5,331 bases of DNA. Origin: an uncultured Clostridia bacterium. Lineage in GTDB: Bacteria > Bacillota > Clostridia > Christensenellales > CAG-917. This document shows positions 4,069 through 5,331 of this stretch, one piece after another. The stretch lies in NCBI GenBank assembly GCA_946056785.1, contig CAMGKS010000093.1, positions 1 through 5,331 of the forward strand. Reading direction: 5' to 3'. Made by a program: the position numbers and the translations under genes. The notes beneath the pieces are model-generated. The model was not told the origin of the DNA. It did no database searches and was given only the letters and a program-made list of their open reading frames with translations. Within the stretch, counting starts at the first letter, position 1; every line of letters begins with the position of its first letter.

Positions 4069-4656
4069 ATGAAAATTGCAGTTTGCGGCGGAATCGGCAG
4101 TGGAAAATCGGCAGTTATCGAATGTATCGATGAACTTGGTTATTCAACCCGTAAAGCCGATGATATCAATGCGGAATTGTTTTATGATGAAAAATATCTA
4201 CGCCTTCTCCTTGCGGCATTCCCCGATATACAGTTGCCCGACGGCAGTGTGGATAAAGTCGAACTAAGAAGACAGATTTTTAAAGATAAAGCAAAACGTT
4301 ATATTTTAAATTCCATTTCACATCCGCTCATAAAAAAACGTATCGAAGAAATGCAGCAGGACCCGCTTTTCGTGGAAGTTCCGCTTCTTATCGAAGCAAA
4401 TATGCGTGACTGTTTCGATGAAGTGATTTTCGTCAAGTCATCGAAACGCAAACGTTTGGCACGGCTTGCCTCACGCCCCGGGCTGTCTGCCGGAATGGCT
4501 TTAAAAATCATGAAATCGCAAAAGTCCGATAAAGAACTTATGGCTGTTTCTACGATCGTTCTCGATAACAACGGAACGAAGGAAGATTTAAAACGCAACG
4601 TCAAAGAAATTTGCGATTATATTTTCGGAACGGATAAGAAAAACGAGACAGAATAA
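4069..4656 (+). CDS. coaE: Dephospho-CoA kinase
   Basis: The 195-residue cytoplasmic P-loop kinase phosphorylates the 3' hydroxyl of dephospho-CoA with ATP, the last step of coenzyme A synthesis. GGIGSGKS at 7-14 is the Walker A loop. HPLI (85-88), VPLLIEA (104-110) and the C-terminal DNNG (166-169) are family landmarks. RLASRPGLS and the Q at 151 correspond to the lid region. The length is normal (190-206). The start is certain: a GGGGAGG Shine-Dalgarno sits 6 bases upstream, and MKIAVCGGIGSGKS is the family N-terminus. Several positions diverge. The conserved DAD at the end of strand 2 reads KAD (29-31), the residue after GKS is Ala rather than Thr, and the usual AD before the C-terminal V(I/L)DN reads VS. 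Its own promoter makes it a separate transcription unit. Confidence 0.92.
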   Translation: MKIAVCGGIGSGKSAVIECIDELGYSTRKADDINAELFYDEKYLRLLLAAFPDIQLPDGSVDKVELRRQIFKDKAKRYILNSISHPLIKKRIEEMQQDPLFVEVPLLIEANMRDCFDEVIFVKSSKRKRLARLASRPGLSAGMALKIMKSQKSDKELMAVSTIVLDNNGTKEDLKRNVKEICDYIFGTDKKNETE

Positions 4657-4954
4657 ATTAAACTTTGCCGTAAATATTTTTTAGTTTTTGCGGTTGTTTT
4701 ATGGAAACTATCGGTGTCAATATAAATGCAGGGCAGTTTCAATCCGGTGTTTATTGCCGAGCAAAAATTTATGTTTTTATCGAAAGAACACAATAAGGTA
4801 AAAAGTTATAAAAGGCATTTAGCAAGTTTTTATAAGTTTAAAAGGTTTAATAAAACTTGATGCTTAAAATAAACAGCTTTTAAGAAAGCGACTTTAAAAA
4901 CGACAAAAAATTATCAAATTAGCAGGCGATTTTGCCTGCTTTTTGAAATTTTAA
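4657..4954. other. AT-rich intergenic stretch with inverted repeats
   Basis: I find no gene in the first 300 bases after coaE. Three structures are visible. A weak stem CCGTAAA/TTTGCGG (4668-4674/4687-4693) with a loop of 12 bases is followed by TTGTTTT and may be the coaE terminator. CAAGTTTT/AAAACTTG (4823-4830/4852-4859) encloses 21 bases. CTTAAAA/TTTTAAG (4863-4869/4878-4884) encloses 8 bases. A 31-codon frame from ATG 4701 has no Shine-Dalgarno and no recognisable features. Confidence 0.5.
4921..4944 (+). terminator. Intrinsic terminator upstream of the tRNA-Leu promoter
   Basis: AGCAGGC (4921-4927) and GCCTGCT (4934-4940) make a perfect 7-bp stem with a 6-base loop, followed by a T-run through 4944. 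It lies 264 bases past coaE and 10 bases before the next -35 box, so it insulates the tRNA promoter from any coaE read-through. Confidence 0.75.
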
Positions 4955-4983
4955 TTGACAACTTTTGTCTGTTGCTTTATTAT
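4955..4983 (+). promoter_or_regulatory. tRNA-Leu promoter
   Basis: A perfect -35 box TTGACA (4955-4960) is followed after 17 bp by TATTAT (4978-4983), the best sigma-A match in the window. The start would fall near 4990, about 100 bases before the tRNA. GACAA (4957-4961) and TTGTC (4965-4969) form a 13-bp dyad overlapping the -35 box, which could be an operator or chance. Confidence 0.7.
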
Positions 4984-5006
4984 CAAATAGCAATGAAAAG
5001 TTGTTG

Positions 5007-5042
5007 CGGCAATTTGTATAAAGTCTAGTTTTATGATTGCCG
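5007..5042 (+). other. Hairpin in the tRNA-Leu leader
   Basis: CGGCAAT (5007-5013) pairs with ATTGCCG (5036-5042). ATAAA (5018-5022) pairs with TTTAT (5030-5034) inside it. It would sit near the start of the precursor RNA made from the promoter at 4955-4983, well before the tRNA. No T-run follows, so it is not a terminator. A processing signal is possible. Confidence 0.5.
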
Positions 5043-5089
5043 AATTTAACGTCGTTTTTAATTTAAATACGTAAATATTTAATCTCTAT

Positions 5090-5176
5090 GCGAGGGTGGC
5101 GAAATTGGCAAACGCGTAAGATTCAGGTTCTTATGGAAGCAATTCCTTGTGGGTTCAAGTCCCGTTCCTCGCACCA
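5090..5176 (+). tRNA. tRNA-Leu, anticodon CAG
   Basis: The 87-nt gene folds as a class II tRNA. The acceptor stem is GCGAGGG (5090-5096) with TCCTCGC (5166-5172), discriminator A5173 and encoded CCA 5174-5176. The D stem is GCG/CGC (5099-5101/5113-5115). The anticodon stem is TAAGA/TCTTA (5117-5121/5129-5133) with loop TTCAGGT, so CAG occupies 5124-5126 and reads the leucine codon CUG. The long variable arm GGAA/TTCC (5135-5138/5143-5146) with a GCAA loop fits leucine. The T stem GTGGG/CCCGT has loop TTCAAGT. A promoter lies upstream and a hairpin terminator follows. Confidence 0.96.
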
Positions 5177-5181
5177 AAAAT

Positions 5182-5218
5182 AATACGAACCCTGACGTAA
5201 AGTCGGAGTTCGTATTTT
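5182..5218 (+). terminator. tRNA-Leu terminator
   Basis: AATACGAAC (5182-5190) pairs perfectly with GTTCGTATT (5208-5216). After one mismatch, CTGAC (5192-5196) pairs with GTCGG (5202-5206) around a 5-base loop. The stem ends in TTTT on the plus strand. On the minus strand it is followed by ATTATTTTT, so it may act in both directions. Confidence 0.82.
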
Positions 5219-5228
5219 CATATAAGCC

Positions 5229-5255
5229 AAACCGAAAGGGCGACCTTTGGGGTTT
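5229..5255. other. GNRA-capped hairpin after the tRNA-Leu terminator
   Basis: AAACC (5229-5233) pairs with GGTTT (5251-5255). AAAGG (5235-5239) pairs with CCTTT (5244-5248) around a GCGA tetraloop. G5234 faces two G residues as a small internal loop. AGTATTATTTTT follows, so it may be a second, weaker terminator on the plus strand. Confidence 0.55.
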
Positions 5256-5279
5256 AGTATTATTTTTACAAGAGACTAT

Positions 5280-5331
5280 TTCGGCTTAATTGTTAAGTAA
5301 AAACAATCAAAAATTCAATGAAAAAGCCGAA
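5280..5331. repeat. Inverted repeat reaching the window edge
   Basis: TTCGGCTT (5280-5287) and AAGCCGAA (5324-5331) are perfect 8-bp arms, and TTGTT/AACAA (5290-5294/5302-5306) can pair within. The right arm ends exactly at the last base of the window. Whether it extends, or is followed by a T-run as in a terminator, cannot be seen. Confidence 0.45.

Noticed and set aside
4701..4796. 31-codon plus-strand frame after coaE
   Set aside because: There is no Shine-Dalgarno, it follows a possible terminator hairpin, and the peptide shows no membrane segment, toxin-like pattern or other signature.

Overview
The window is a low-GC, chromosomal housekeeping segment that looks like an uncultured or less-studied member of the Bacillota, probably class Clostridia. 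The grounds are AT-rich intergenic DNA, strong Shine-Dalgarno sites (for example GGGGAGG before coaE), sigma-A type promoters with a 16-17 bp spacer, and a one-piece tmRNA with an encoded CCA end. I see no transposase, phage gene, CRISPR array or cargo operon.

Left part (1-771, minus-strand logic): a complete tmRNA gene (ssrA, 771 down to 411) encodes the tag ANKKSMNSQEFALAA. Between its 3' end and a strong minus-strand terminator (74-92) lie about 320 bases with no convincing gene. This stretch is packed with hairpins and repeats: a 29-bp near-direct repeat pair, a long hairpin with a tandem GA/GA internal loop, and a triad of mutually exclusive stems. Left of the terminator, four A-rich units of about 20 bp repeat in tandem. 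This is the most unusual part of the window.

Middle (772-3937, plus strand): a long AT-rich inverted repeat sits between two divergent promoters, one for ssrA and one for a MogA/MoaB-type molybdopterin adenylyltransferase. A hairpin terminator after that gene ends 4 bases before the start codon of an RlmL/YpsC-type THUMP rRNA methyltransferase. The methyltransferase gene overlaps dtd (D-aminoacyl-tRNA deacylase) by 26 bp, and dtd is followed after 1 bp by a PflX-like radical SAM gene. These three form a tight, probably translationally coupled operon closed by a good intrinsic terminator.

Right part (3938-5331, plus strand): coaE (dephospho-CoA kinase) has its own promoter and Shine-Dalgarno site. 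A 430-base AT-rich gap with hairpins follows, then a near-consensus promoter, a structured leader of about 100 bases, tRNA-Leu(CAG) and its terminator. The last 110 bases hold two further inverted repeats, one ending at the window edge.

Functional theme: most products serve translation and its quality control (tmRNA rescue, rRNA methylation, D-amino acid removal from tRNA, tRNA-Leu), joined by cofactor steps (molybdopterin adenylylation, last step of CoA synthesis) and one orphan radical SAM enzyme. No coding system is evidently new. The candidates for novelty are the non-coding palindromic mosaic downstream of ssrA, the inverted repeat at the divergent promoter, and several departures from family motifs (CoaE KAD, Dtd GPFT, PflX without its N-terminal cysteine region).
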